From assembly GCF_034521915.1 (NCBI RefSeq), contig NZ_JAXHLU010000011.1, positions 1 through 64,000 on the forward strand: a stretch of 64,000 nucleotides of DNA, given 5' to 3'. Of the stretch, positions 56,068 through 64,000 are shown piece by piece (the first letter of the stretch is position 1; every line of letters starts with the position of its first letter). The notes below the pieces were generated by a model. That model ran no database searches. It was not told the DNA's origin and saw only the letters and a program-made list of their open reading frames with translations. Source of the DNA: Fodinibius sp034521915. Lineage in GTDB: Bacteria; Bacteroidota; Rhodothermia; Balneolales; Balneolaceae. A program made the position numbers and the translations under genes.

Positions 56068-58014
56068 ATGGCTGAACAGATTACCATTACATTTCCAGAC
56101 GGTAGCGAAAAGAAATTCCCCAAAGGTACAACCGGTCGCGAAGTTGCTGAATCGATTTCTAAGGGATTAGCTCGTGAAGCACTTAGTATTACTCTTGATG
56201 ATGAAATTATGGACTTGGATCGTCCTATCAATCGCGACGGTACTATTACAATAAATACTTGGGACAGCGAGGATGGTAAATATACATTTTGGCACTCATC
56301 TGCCCACGTATTGGCCGAAGCAATTCAGGAGCTTTATCCCAACGCAAAATTTGCTATCGGTCCGCCCGTCGAAAATGGCTTTTATTATGATATCGACTTT
56401 GGAGATCAAACAGTTGGCGAAGATGATCTCGAAAAGATCGAAAATAAAATGATTGAGCTGGCCCGCGAAAAAAATGAGTTTACTCGCAAACCGGTTTCCA
56501 AAGAAGATGCGCTCAACTTTTATAAAGATGTGGGCAATGAGTATAAAATTGAGCTAATAGAAGATCTCGAAGACGACAATATTACTTTTTATGAACAAGG
56601 GAATTTCACTGATCTCTGTCGTGGTCCGCACATTCCGGATACCGGTCGCATTAAAGCAGTTAAATTAACCAGTCTGGCCGGAGCGTACTGGCGCGGAGAT
56701 GAAGATAATGAACAGCTAACACGAATTTACGGAATCTCCTTTCCCAAACAGAAACTCCTCAATCAGTACATCGAACAGGTTGAGGAAGCCAAGAAACGCG
56801 ATCACAAAAAGCTGGGCAAAGAGCTCGGCATTTATATGATCGATTCAATGGTTGGACAGGGATTGCCCGTTTGGCTCCCCAACGGAACTGTTTTGCGTCG
56901 TACACTTGAATCATTTTTGCGCGAGGAACAGAAAAAACGGGGCTATCAGGAAGTCATCACTCCGCATATAGGAAATCTGGAGTTGTACCGAACTTCCGGA
57001 CACTTCCCCTATTATCGGGAATCGCAATACAATCCCATTGAAATGGGAGAAGACGGTGAGGGATACCTGTTAAAACCGATGAACTGTCCGCATCATCATC
57101 GCATCTACTCGAACGAACTACGCAGCTATCGCGATCTTCCAATGCGGTTGGCGGAGTTCGGTAGTGTGTATCGGTACGAACAATCCGGTGAATTAAATGG
57201 ACTTTCACGCGTTCGTGGCTTTACGCAAGATGATGCTCATATCTACTGTACGCACGATCAGCTTAAAGATGAAATCATCAATGTAATAGAATTGACGGAA
57301 CTCGTTTTCGGCACTTTCGAAATGCCGGTAGATATTCGCCTTTCTTACCGTGATGACAATGAAGATAAGTACGGCGGTGCTACCGAATTCTGGGATCGGG
57401 CCGAACGCGAAATTAAAGAGGTTGCCGACGAGATGAAACTGGATTACAAAGTTGCCCGCGGGGAAGCCAGCTTCTACGGACCAAAAATTGATTTTATTAT
57501 CCGGGATGCCATCGGCCGAAAATGGCAGCTGGGTACTATACAGGTAGATTATGTAATGCCCGAACGCTTTGACTTAACTTATATAGGATCTGATAACAGC
57601 AAGCATCGACCGGTCATTATCCACCGCGCACCATTTGGTTCTATGGAGCGGTTTACCAGTATTTTAATCGAACATTTTGCGGGTGATTTTCCCGTCTGGC
57701 TGGCTCCCAAACAGGTTCAAATAATACCTGTTTCTGATGACTTTAATGAATACGCCTTTAAATGTGCATCTAAATTAAAAGAAGAAGATGTACGAGTAGA
57801 AGTTAATACTCGAAGTGAGCCGATTGGCGGAAAAATTCGCGATGCTGAAACGAGTAAGATTCCATATATGTTAATAGTAGGTGGTGATGAAGAATCGGAT
57901 GGAACGGTCTCGGTTCGCCGCCACAAAGAAGGTGACATTGGAACTTTTGATTTTTCTGAATTTCTTTCTAATCTCACTACTGAGATTAACAACAAAGAAG
58001 TACCAAAACATTAG
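56068..58014 (+). CDS. thrS: Threonyl-tRNA synthetase
   Basis: Charges tRNA-Thr. TGS domain (about 1-62), editing domain with HxxxH (His76, His80) and later C-x-x-x-H elements (TDLCRGPHIP), catalytic core with motifs 2 and 3 (RYEQSGELNGLSRVRGFTQDDAHIYC, HRAPFGSMERF) and zinc ligands in MNCPHHHRIY, then the anticodon domain (about 540-648). 648 aa, complete. It leads the thrS-infC-rpmI-rplT cluster found in many bacteria. The region upstream (55859-56067) holds its promoter; no T-box structure was evident. Confidence 0.97.
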   Translation: MAEQITITFPDGSEKKFPKGTTGREVAESISKGLAREALSITLDDEIMDLDRPINRDGTITINTWDSEDGKYTFWHSSAHVLAEAIQELYPNAKFAIGPPVENGFYYDIDFGDQTVGEDDLEKIENKMIELAREKNEFTRKPVSKEDALNFYKDVGNEYKIELIEDLEDDNITFYEQGNFTDLCRGPHIPDTGRIKAVKLTSLAGAYWRGDEDNEQLTRIYGISFPKQKLLNQYIEQVEEAKKRDHKKLGKELGIYMIDSMVGQGLPVWLPNGTVLRRTLESFLREEQKKRGYQEVITPHIGNLELYRTSGHFPYYRESQYNPIEMGEDGEGYLLKPMNCPHHHRIYSNELRSYRDLPMRLAEFGSVYRYEQSGELNGLSRVRGFTQDDAHIYCTHDQLKDEIINVIELTELVFGTFEMPVDIRLSYRDDNEDKYGGATEFWDRAEREIKEVADEMKLDYKVARGEASFYGPKIDFIIRDAIGRKWQLGTIQVDYVMPERFDLTYIGSDNSKHRPVIIHRAPFGSMERFTSILIEHFAGDFPVWLAPKQVQIIPVSDDFNEYAFKCASKLKEEDVRVEVNTRSEPIGGKIRDAETSKIPYMLIVGGDEESDGTVSVRRHKEGDIGTFDFSEFLSNLTTEINNKEVPKH

Positions 58015-58036
58015 TTTTAAATTCTAATAAAAATAA

Positions 58037-58051
58037 TAGAGGTAACTTATC
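58037..58051 (+). promoter_or_regulatory. infC ribosome-binding site and non-canonical ATC start
   Basis: AGAGG (58038-58042) lies six bases before ATC at 58049-58051. An in-frame stop (TAA, 58043-58045) is between them, and no ATG, GTG or TTG occurs in frame until 58139. An unusual start codon for infC is known in E. coli (AUU), where IF3 discriminates against it and so autoregulates. Use of ATC here is inference. Confidence 0.75.
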
Positions 58052-58612
58052 GCAAGAAGAACACGAAGACGACGACCACGGGGCAATGATGATCGTCCCA
58101 ATGCTAATGAAGAAATCCGTGCATCAAAAGTACGGGTAGTGCACCCCGAAGATGTCGAAAAAGAACACGAGATTGTACCCATCGATCGTGCATTAGAGAT
58201 TGCAGAATCGTATGGGATGGATCTTGTAGAAGTAGCCCCTGATGCCAAACCTCCGGTTTGCAAGGTGCTGGATTTCGGTAAGTACATGTACAAGAAGAAA
58301 AAGAAAGAAAAAGAAGCTAAAAAGAAGCAGCACACTGTTCAGGTTAAAGAGCTTCGTTTTCGACCCAATACCGATGATCATGACCTGGAATTTAAAACGC
58401 GTCATGCTCGGCAATTCCTTGAAGGTGGAGACAAGGTAAAAGCTACGGTACAGTTCCGAGGCCGTGATATGCTTTATACCGAAAAGGGAAAAGAATTACT
58501 TCATGATTTGGCTGAAGAATTAGATGATGTTAGTGAGGTTGAATCCAAGCCAAATATGGAAGGTCGCCGAATGATTATGATGTTGGCACCTACCGGTAAG
58601 GGCGGTTCATAG
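58049..58612 (+). CDS. infC: Translation initiation factor IF-3
   Basis: Binds the 30S subunit, checks start codons and prevents subunit joining. From the ATC start the protein is about 187 aa: a basic tail, the N-domain (NANEEIRASKVRVV-HPEDVEKEHEIVPIDRALEIAESYGMDLVEVAPDAKPPVCKVLDFGKYMY), a Lys-rich linker helix and the C-domain (QVKELRFRPNTDDHDLEFKTRHARQFLEGGDKVKATVQFRGRDM). A GTG start at 58139 would remove the first 30 residues, including the conserved NEEIR-K-VRV segment, and is therefore unlikely. See the start-site entry. Confidence 0.93.
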   Translation: MARRTRRRRPRGNDDRPNANEEIRASKVRVVHPEDVEKEHEIVPIDRALEIAESYGMDLVEVAPDAKPPVCKVLDFGKYMYKKKKKEKEAKKKQHTVQVKELRFRPNTDDHDLEFKTRHARQFLEGGDKVKATVQFRGRDMLYTEKGKELLHDLAEELDDVSEVESKPNMEGRRMIMMLAPTGKGGS

Positions 58613-58669
58613 GTGGCCCTTTTTATCTAAGCTGCCAATAATTATATCCAGATATTATTTTTAGGATTA

Positions 58670-58702
58670 CCCTGTTGAAGTACATCTTCAACAGGGTTTT
58701 TT
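58670..58702 (+). terminator. Strong terminator between infC and rpmI
   Basis: Perfect 11-bp stem CCCTGTTGAAG (58670-58680) with CTTCAACAGGG (58686-58696), a 5-base loop and a T6 tail. It lies inside the usually co-transcribed infC-rpmI-rplT run, so rpmI-rplT must have its own promoter or depend on read-through. Confidence 0.88.
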
Positions 58703-58843
58703 AATATACCAGGTGCTAAGCTTATTAATTGAAGTAGTTAACCAAATTATTTAGAGAATAACTTTCAATTAACAGTTTAATCTGTACCCTTAATTGCTTA
58801 TCTTCCAAGCCATAATTCCAAGAAATTTAAAAGGTATATTATT

Positions 58844-59041
58844 ATGCCAAAGATGAAATCACACAGTGGGGCTAAAAAGCGCTTTAAGAAAACCGGTTCC
58901 GGTAAGTATATGCGCAAAAAGGCCGGAAAGGCTCATCTCCTCACAAAGAAAAAAAGCAGAAAGAAGCGTAAGCTCGGCAAATTTACTGAGGTTAATGAAA
59001 CTCAGAAGAAAGATGTCGAACAAATGCTTCCCTACAGCTAA
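58844..59041 (+). CDS. rpmI: 50S ribosomal protein L35
   Basis: 65 aa, very basic: MPKMKSHSGAKKRFKKTGSGKYMRKKAGKAH, ending EQMLPYS, matching L35. Shine-Dalgarno AAAGG upstream. rplT follows by 36 bp. Its leader (58703-58843) may carry a regulatory structure (a TTAATTGAA/TTCAATTAA pair at 58725-58733 and 58764-58772), but no L20-binding fold can be assigned with confidence. Confidence 0.97.
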   Translation: MPKMKSHSGAKKRFKKTGSGKYMRKKAGKAHLLTKKKSRKKRKLGKFTEVNETQKKDVEQMLPYS

Positions 59042-59077
59042 TTAATATTTAATATTAACTCTTAAACATTAGACAAA

Positions 59078-59425
59078 ATGCCACGATCAAGAAATAAGGT
59101 GGCTTCCCGTCGCCGTCGCCGCAAGATTTTAAAACAGGCGAAAGGTTACTGGGGCAAGCGAAAAAATGTTTACAAGTTTGCGAAGAACACGATTGAGAAA
59201 GGGATGCTGTATCAGTATCGCGATCGTAAAGTTCGCAAACGTGAATTCAGAAAGCTCTGGATTACACGCATTAATGCTGCTGCCCGTCAAAACGGTACTA
59301 CCTACTCGCGACTGATGGGAGCCTTAGGACAAAAAGATATTCAGATCAACCGCAAGGTCTTGGCCGATCTTGCCGTCAATGATCCGGAGACATTCACCGC
59401 TATTGTTGAAGAAGCGCAGAGCTAA
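59078..59425 (+). CDS. rplT: 50S ribosomal protein L20
   Basis: 115 aa, MPRSRNKVASRRRRRKILKQAKGYWGKRKNVYK..., ending TAIVEEAQS; the family core is complete. Early-assembly 23S rRNA-binding protein and, in several bacteria, repressor of its own infC/rpmI/rplT operon. Terminator follows. Confidence 0.97.
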   Translation: MPRSRNKVASRRRRRKILKQAKGYWGKRKNVYKFAKNTIEKGMLYQYRDRKVRKREFRKLWITRINAAARQNGTTYSRLMGALGQKDIQINRKVLADLAVNDPETFTAIVEEAQS

Positions 59426-59442
59426 TAGCGTGTAAAGATGTT

Positions 59443-59485
59443 AAAAAGCCGGTCCCCTCGTATCTTCGGGAGGATCGGTTTTTTA
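59443..59485 (+). terminator. Terminator after rplT
   Basis: Imperfect stem AAAAGCCGGTCCCCTCG with the complementary GGGAGGATCGGTTTTTT segment, containing some G-T pairs, a loop around TATCTTC and a T-rich tail to 59485. Ends the rpmI-rplT unit before pheS. Confidence 0.8.
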
Positions 59486-59615
59486 TTTTCATTGATGGGT
59501 TCCTCCGAATTAAATAGATTCCACTTATTCACGCAATACGTCATACACTCTGTGTTACTGTAAATGTGTATTGCGTATTTCACATATAGATGAAATCATT
59601 TCGACAGATCTTTTT

Positions 59616-60626
59616 ATGCTCGACGATATTAAAAAATTAAAGCAAGAAGTTACCGACTACCGTATAACAAACGAGGAAGAACTTGAGGAATTCCGTCTGG
59701 AGTTTCTATCCCGAAACGGTAAAGTACAATCGATGTTTTCGAGAATGAGCGAAGTGCCCAATGAGAAGAAAGCCGAAGTGGGCCGCGCCATGAATGAGGT
59801 GAAAAATCTTGCTGAACAAACATTTGAAGAGGCTGAAACACGATTGGAGCGAAAAGAAGCGGCCGACTTAAAAGCAACCGATGATATTACTCTTCCGGCC
59901 CCTCCCTATTCGTCAGGCTCCTATCATCCGCTTACTCAAACGATGGAGGAGATGAAAAATATCTTCTACCGTTTAGGGTTTTCTATAGCTGACGGACCGG
60001 AAATTGAGGATGACTTCCATAATTTCACAGCGTTGAATTTTCCGCCGAATCATCCTGCTCGTGACGAACAGGACACCTTTTTTATTCAAAAAAAGGAGGA
60101 CGATCAAGATTTGGTACTGCGCACGCACACATCTCCTGTCCAAATTCGCCTGATGCAAGAACAGGAACCTCCCATTCGTGCCATCATGCCGGGACGTGTA
60201 TATCGCAATGAAGCTGTATCTCCCAAATCATACTTTCTGTTTCACCAGGTAGAAGCGCTCTATATTGATACGGATGTAAGTATTGCTGAACTCAAGGAAA
60301 CGCTCATTAGCTTTGCTAAGCTAATGTTTGGCTCTGATGTTAAATATCGACTGCGTCCGGGATATTTCCCTTTTACGGAGCCCAGCCTGGAAATGGATGT
60401 ATGGTGGGAAACAAATAATCCAAACGACGATGGAAAATGGCTGGAAATTTTGGGATCCGGAATGGTCGATCCTAACGTGTTAAAAGCCGTCGATATAGAT
60501 CCGGAAGAATATACTGGCTTTGCCTGGGGAATGGGCGTTGAGCGCATTGCCATGCTTCGGCATCAAATTGATGATATACGCATATTCTACAATAATGACT
60601 TCAGATTTTTAGAACAATTTCATTAA
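59616..60626 (+). CDS. pheS: Phenylalanyl-tRNA synthetase alpha subunit
   Basis: Catalytic subunit of the (alpha-beta)2 enzyme. N-terminal coiled coil (about 1-90, LSRNGKVQSMFSRM), class II core with HPLTQTMEEMKNIFYRLGF, FHNFTALNFPPNHPARDEQDTFF, LLRTHTSPVQIRLM, motif 2 region RVYRNEAVSPKSYFLFHQVEALYID, FPFTEPSLEMDV and motif 3 GFAWGMGVERIAMLRHQIDDIR. I take the start at 59616 (MLDDIKKLKQEV), since the upstream start at 59571 adds 15 atypical residues. An inverted pair ACGCAATAC/GTATTGCGT (59531-59576) precedes it. Confidence 0.95.
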   Translation: MLDDIKKLKQEVTDYRITNEEELEEFRLEFLSRNGKVQSMFSRMSEVPNEKKAEVGRAMNEVKNLAEQTFEEAETRLERKEAADLKATDDITLPAPPYSSGSYHPLTQTMEEMKNIFYRLGFSIADGPEIEDDFHNFTALNFPPNHPARDEQDTFFIQKKEDDQDLVLRTHTSPVQIRLMQEQEPPIRAIMPGRVYRNEAVSPKSYFLFHQVEALYIDTDVSIAELKETLISFAKLMFGSDVKYRLRPGYFPFTEPSLEMDVWWETNNPNDDGKWLEILGSGMVDPNVLKAVDIDPEEYTGFAWGMGVERIAMLRHQIDDIRIFYNNDFRFLEQFH

Positions 60627-60636
60627 TACTTTTAAT

Positions 60637-60720
60637 AGAACGCAGATGTCGCAGATAAAACTGATATACACTAATTATTATCTGCAGCCACCTGCCTGAT
60701 CCTTTTTATCCGTGTTCAAT
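60637..60720. repeat. Dispersed-repeat-like palindromic segment between pheS and pheT
   Basis: GAACGCAGAT starts the segment and ATCCGTGTTC ends it as an imperfect inverted pair; inside are GCAGATAA (60651-60658) and TTATCTGC (60678-60685). Similar GCAGAT/ATCCGTG segments are familiar intergenic repeats of Bacteroidota genomes, but only one copy is in this window. Confidence 0.45.
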
Positions 60721-60741
60721 TAAAATAATTATTTGTACTAA

Positions 60742-63150
60742 ATGAAGATTTCTTACAACTGGCTAAAAGAATTAATTGATCTTGACCTCTCACCGGAAGA
60801 AACGGCCGAAAAGCTTACGCTTATTGGCTTAGAGGTAGAAGAAGTGACGCAGTATGGAAGCAAACTGGATGGCGTCGTAGTTGGTGAAGTTTTAGAAGTA
60901 AAAGACCATCCCAATGCCGATCGTCTATATATTTGCCGGGTTGATATCGGCTCTGATCAACATCAAATTATCTGCGGTGCAGACAATGTAGCCGCAGGAC
61001 AAAAAGTGCCTGTTGCCACCGTTGGCACTACCCTGCCGGTTGAAACGGATAATGGTGAACCATTCACCATCCGTAAAGCCAAATTGCGCGGAGAAAAGTC
61101 GAACGGTATGATCTGCGCTGAAGACGAACTTGGACTCGGTGATGATCACAGCGGTATTATGGTGCTCGACAAAAGTCTGGAACCCGGCACGCCGCTGCAC
61201 AAAGCCATCGACTTATATCAGGATTTTATTATCGATATTGAACTCACTCCCAATCGTCCCGATGCTACTTGTCATGTTGGTGTCGCTCGCGATTTAGCTG
61301 CAGCCCTCAATCTGGAGCTCAAAAAACCTTTTGATAATGATTTTGAAGAGGTAAAACCTCTAGATGAAATTGATATAAAAATTGAATCTCCTGAAAAATG
61401 TCATCGCTATGTTGGAAAGTTGGTAAAAGATGTAACCATCGAGGAATCTCCCAATTGGCTCCAGAATCGTCTTAAAGCCATTGGTGTTCGTCCGGTAAAC
61501 AACATTGTTGATATCACAAACTATGTAATGTTCGAGCTGGGACAGCCCCTCCATGGCTTTGATGCCGATACCATCAAAGGCGATAAAATTATCGTTAAGG
61601 ATTTTGATGAGGAGATCGAGTTTGAAACGCTGGATCATGTAAAGCGAACGTGCTCTGCCGGTACGCTTTTTATTTGTGATGGAAAAGAACCCGTAGCTAT
61701 TGCCGGTGTAATGGGTGGAGTCGATTCTGAGGTAAGCGATAACACAAAAAACGTACTAATAGAAAGTGCCTATTTTGATCCCGCTACCATCCGTAAAACA
61801 GCTAAAGAGCAAATGCTGCAATCAGACGCTTCGTACCGATTCGAGCGCGGCGTAGATCCACAGTTGCAACGTATTGCTGCAGAACGAGCGGCTGAACTGA
61901 TGGCTGATATTGCCGACGGCAATATCGTTGATGCCTGCACGGATACCCATCCAATTAAAACGGAAGCCAAAAAAATCACCCTTCGAAAATCGTACGTTAA
62001 TCGTTTGCTGGGTACCGACTTCAGCACTGATAAGATTAAAAGCATATTGCAGGGACTGGAGTTTGAATTGCTTGACAAGAACGAAAAAACCCTTACCTAT
62101 TCTATCCCTACATTCCGTCCGGACTTGGAACGCGAAGTTGATTTAATCGAGGAGGTTGGACGCCTGTTCGATTACAATAACATTCCCACGCCTAAGCACG
62201 GTAAGTTTACATCTCCCGAGCCACTAACCGACTGGGAACAACTGTTGAGTAAAGCCAAAGAAACAGCCAAAGGCATGCAGTTTCGGGAGATATACTCCAA
62301 CTCGCTGATGCCAGAAGAAGATGCTGAGTTGCTGGGCAATCTGGATAACATGATTCACACCCTCAATCCCATATCCACGGATATGACCACCCTTCGGCCT
62401 TCCCTGCTTTATGGATTTTTGACATCAGTGGCTTACAACTTCAATCGCAAAGCTAAGCAAGTTCGATTTTTTGAAGTGGGCAATGTTTTCGAAAAAGCCA
62501 AAGAAGGAACCTATCACTCCAATATCAAAGAAGAAACTAATATTCTTTTTGGTCTGGCAGGATTTAAAACCATCGAGCACTGGAAAACGGATCCTGAGCA
62601 TTATGATGTTTTCGATCTTAAAGCACCGGTAGAAAACTTTTTACAACAGTTTGACCTTTTGAATGCCCTCTCCCAACAAGCTGATGAACAAAATAGGTTA
62701 CTGTATACCTTTGAGGATGAAGAAATAGGACGAATCTTTAAAATCCCCAAAGAGTTAACAGATAATTACGATATTGAACTTCCCGCCTTTGCCGCAGAAT
62801 TTTCGCTTACAAAAATTCAAGAAGTACATAAGCAATTGGGATCCAAGCAATACGAAGAAGTTTCCAAATTCCCTGCTTTTGACTTCGATTTTGGGGTTGT
62901 TGTTGATTCTCATATCAAAGCTGGTGACCTGTTGCAAACCATCGAAGAAACAGCCGGAGATTCCCTTAAAGAGCTGGATGTATTCGATGTTTTCGAAGGA
63001 GAATCACTCGGAGAAAACAAAAAAAGTATCGCTTTTAGACTTTCTTTCCTCGACAAAGAAAAGACATTGACTATCAAGGATGTAGAACCTATAATTAATA
63101 AAGTTCTAAAGGTTCTTGAAAACCAGTATTCAGCAAAACTTCGACAATAA
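60742..63150 (+). CDS. pheT: Phenylalanyl-tRNA synthetase beta subunit
   Basis: 802 aa. tRNA-binding (EMAP-like) domain about 40-155 (VVGEVLEVKDHPNADRLYICRVDIG), B3/B4 editing domain with VNNIVDITNYVMFELGQPLHGFDADTI, B5 (about 400-470), the inactive class II core, and the C-terminal FDX-ACB anticodon domain (FPAFDFDFGVVVDSHIKAGDLLQTIEETAGD...). Complete. Follows pheS by 115 bp, which includes a repeat-like segment. Confidence 0.96.
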   Translation: MKISYNWLKELIDLDLSPEETAEKLTLIGLEVEEVTQYGSKLDGVVVGEVLEVKDHPNADRLYICRVDIGSDQHQIICGADNVAAGQKVPVATVGTTLPVETDNGEPFTIRKAKLRGEKSNGMICAEDELGLGDDHSGIMVLDKSLEPGTPLHKAIDLYQDFIIDIELTPNRPDATCHVGVARDLAAALNLELKKPFDNDFEEVKPLDEIDIKIESPEKCHRYVGKLVKDVTIEESPNWLQNRLKAIGVRPVNNIVDITNYVMFELGQPLHGFDADTIKGDKIIVKDFDEEIEFETLDHVKRTCSAGTLFICDGKEPVAIAGVMGGVDSEVSDNTKNVLIESAYFDPATIRKTAKEQMLQSDASYRFERGVDPQLQRIAAERAAELMADIADGNIVDACTDTHPIKTEAKKITLRKSYVNRLLGTDFSTDKIKSILQGLEFELLDKNEKTLTYSIPTFRPDLEREVDLIEEVGRLFDYNNIPTPKHGKFTSPEPLTDWEQLLSKAKETAKGMQFREIYSNSLMPEEDAELLGNLDNMIHTLNPISTDMTTLRPSLLYGFLTSVAYNFNRKAKQVRFFEVGNVFEKAKEGTYHSNIKEETNILFGLAGFKTIEHWKTDPEHYDVFDLKAPVENFLQQFDLLNALSQQADEQNRLLYTFEDEEIGRIFKIPKELTDNYDIELPAFAAEFSLTKIQEVHKQLGSKQYEEVSKFPAFDFDFGVVVDSHIKAGDLLQTIEETAGDSLKELDVFDVFEGESLGENKKSIAFRLSFLDKEKTLTIKDVEPIINKVLKVLENQYSAKLRQ

Positions 63151-63159
63151 TTTCGAATA

Positions 63160-63417
63160 GTGTTATCAAACGAAAGTCCATATCAGGAGCAGTTTCATGA
63201 GCTACTTGATGAGATTCGTGAGGAGGTTCAATCTCTGAATGATGAAATCAAGGAGCTTAAAAAAGAGAACAGTGATCTGCGCTCTAAATTAAAAGAAATT
63301 CAGGATGGACAAACTGATATCTATTCTGCTATCTCCGAATCGGAGCGGCTTTCCCTTCGTCACCAAGTATTGGGCTTAATATCAAAAATTGATAATCACC
63401 TGGAGGATAATCAATGA
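63160..63417 (+). CDS. Small coiled-coil protein upstream of zapA
   Basis: 85 aa beginning at GTG (63160), nearly all helical coiled coil (about 5-48: EQFHELLDEIREEVQSLNDEIKELKKENSDLRSKLKEIQ). Its stop overlaps the zapA start (ATGA, 63414-63417), so the two are translationally coupled. Position and coiled coil suggest a ZapB-like or similar division partner. That is inference. Confidence 0.75.
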   Translation: MLSNESPYQEQFHELLDEIREEVQSLNDEIKELKKENSDLRSKLKEIQDGQTDIYSAISESERLSLRHQVLGLISKIDNHLEDNQ

Positions 63418-63707
63418 AATCCATAAAAATCACCATACTTGGCAAGCAGTACCCTCTTAAGGTTGAAGAATCTGAAGAGGAGGCAATGAAACGCATTGCC
63501 GGATATGTTGATGATAAATTTCGTCAATATAAAAAGGAGCTTAACAAGCAGCCCGATACCACTATCATGACCCTTGCAGCCCTCAGTATTGCCGAGGAGC
63601 TATTCGAAGAACGAAAAAGAAACCGTGAACTCAATCAGCAAGGGGATAAAACGCTGAAAAATGTCAATGAGTCTCTCGAAAATTTCATTGAAGAGATACG
63701 CCAATAG
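63414..63707 (+). CDS. zapA: Cell division protein ZapA
   Basis: 97 aa: KSIKITILGKQYPLKVEESEEEAMKRIAGYVDDKFRQYKK, DTTIMTLAALSIAEELFEE, then a C-terminal coiled coil. This is the ZapA order; ZapA bundles FtsZ. Coupled to the preceding coiled-coil gene by a 4-bp overlap. Confidence 0.9.
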   Translation: MKSIKITILGKQYPLKVEESEEEAMKRIAGYVDDKFRQYKKELNKQPDTTIMTLAALSIAEELFEERKRNRELNQQGDKTLKNVNESLENFIEEIRQ

Positions 63708-63796
63708 TCTCTTAATTCAATTCTGATAAGGCCATTATTTTCCTTACTTTTACAGCTTCATTTCAGAAGCTATTTTTTGTTTAAATAATCAACAGC

Positions 63797-64000
63797 ATGT
63801 CTAAAAATCTGATTAATATACTTTTCGTAGGTGATATTGTAGGTGAGCCGGGTTTAAGCTTACTCGAAACGGTACTACCCGGTTTTATTGACAAGTATGA
63901 TGCCGACTTTGTTATCGCGAATGGGGAAAATTCCCACGAAGGTAAGGGCATCAACCGATCTATTATTAAGCGTCTTTATGATTTGGGCGTGCATGTGATA
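63797..64000 (+). CDS. ymdB: YmdB/TIGR00282-family metallophosphoesterase, partial
   Basis: Cut by the end of the window after 68 codons. MSKNLINILFVGDIVGEPGL, ANGENSHEGKGINRSI is the YmdB-type phosphodiesterase start (metal ligands Asp in GDIVG, Asn-Gly-Glu-Asn). Members hydrolyse cyclic nucleotides. 90 bp after zapA in the same direction. Confidence 0.88.
   Translation, partial: MSKNLINILFVGDIVGEPGLSLLETVLPGFIDKYDADFVIANGENSHEGKGINRSIIKRLYDLGVHVI

Noticed and set aside
58139..58612. infC starting at GTG 58139
   Set aside because: This removes the conserved start of the IF3 N-domain (NEEIRASKVRVV), which is encoded in the same open frame upstream.
1..64000. CRISPR arrays, tRNA genes or rRNA genes
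   Set aside because: No regularly spaced repeats, cloverleaf-like sequences or rRNA signatures were recognised on either strand.

Overview
The window reads as chromosomal core sequence from a Bacteroidota/Balneolota-like bacterium, probably a free-living aerobic heterotroph. This is inferred from gene content, not from a search: many signal-peptidase-II lipoproteins, a SatD/DUF3307 pair, a DUF3524 glycosyltransferase, a fused E1 alpha/beta 2-oxoacid dehydrogenase, LPP20- and ScyD-type lipoproteins, and the run thrS-infC-rpmI-rplT-pheS-pheT-zapA. RecBCD rather than AddAB would fit Balneolota. Shine-Dalgarno sites are visible before several genes. No rRNA, tRNA, CRISPR array, prophage or plasmid function was seen.

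Layout. 1-935 is a mobile module: a REP-associated tyrosine transposase (RAYT) between two copies of a paired-palindrome element. 935-8020 holds nei, a broken sialidase-like lipoprotein, plsC, a DEAD-box helicase, an FKBP lipoprotein and pyrophosphatase. 8266-16935 is a leftward recC-recB-recD operon. 17364-20228 holds a cupredoxin-like lipoprotein, a DUF1499 protein and an EamA exporter whose 5' end abuts a MITE (20239-20429). 20612-30499 holds the E1 fusion, a broken repeat lipoprotein, a queuosine-mannosyltransferase-like enzyme, mutL, icd and a ScyD-like lipoprotein. 30680-34918 is a leftward envelope-stress-like cluster: ECF sigma, anti-sigma, recO, htrA, LPP20-like lipoprotein. 35354-48132 is mixed housekeeping: uvrC, a pseudouridine synthase, rmuC, a DsbA-like protein, a lytic transglycosylase, a matrixin-like protease and cvfB. 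48268-55858 holds small proteins, satD with DUF3307, a UPF0182 membrane protein and a five-PAS histidine kinase. 56068-64000 is the translation and division block thrS, infC, rpmI, rplT, pheS, pheT, a coiled-coil gene, zapA and a partial ymdB.

Five genes are each split by what looks like a single-base indel: the sialidase-like gene, recD, the repeat lipoprotein, htrA and the DUF3307 gene. Each break can be repaired by changing one homopolymer run by one base. That points first to residual sequencing error, although true decay cannot be excluded from the sequence alone. The points most worth a second look are infC, which has no ATG/GTG/TTG start for its N-domain but has an ATC codon behind a good ribosome-binding site; the RAYT with its duplicated palindrome module; and the MITE with a clear target-site duplication.
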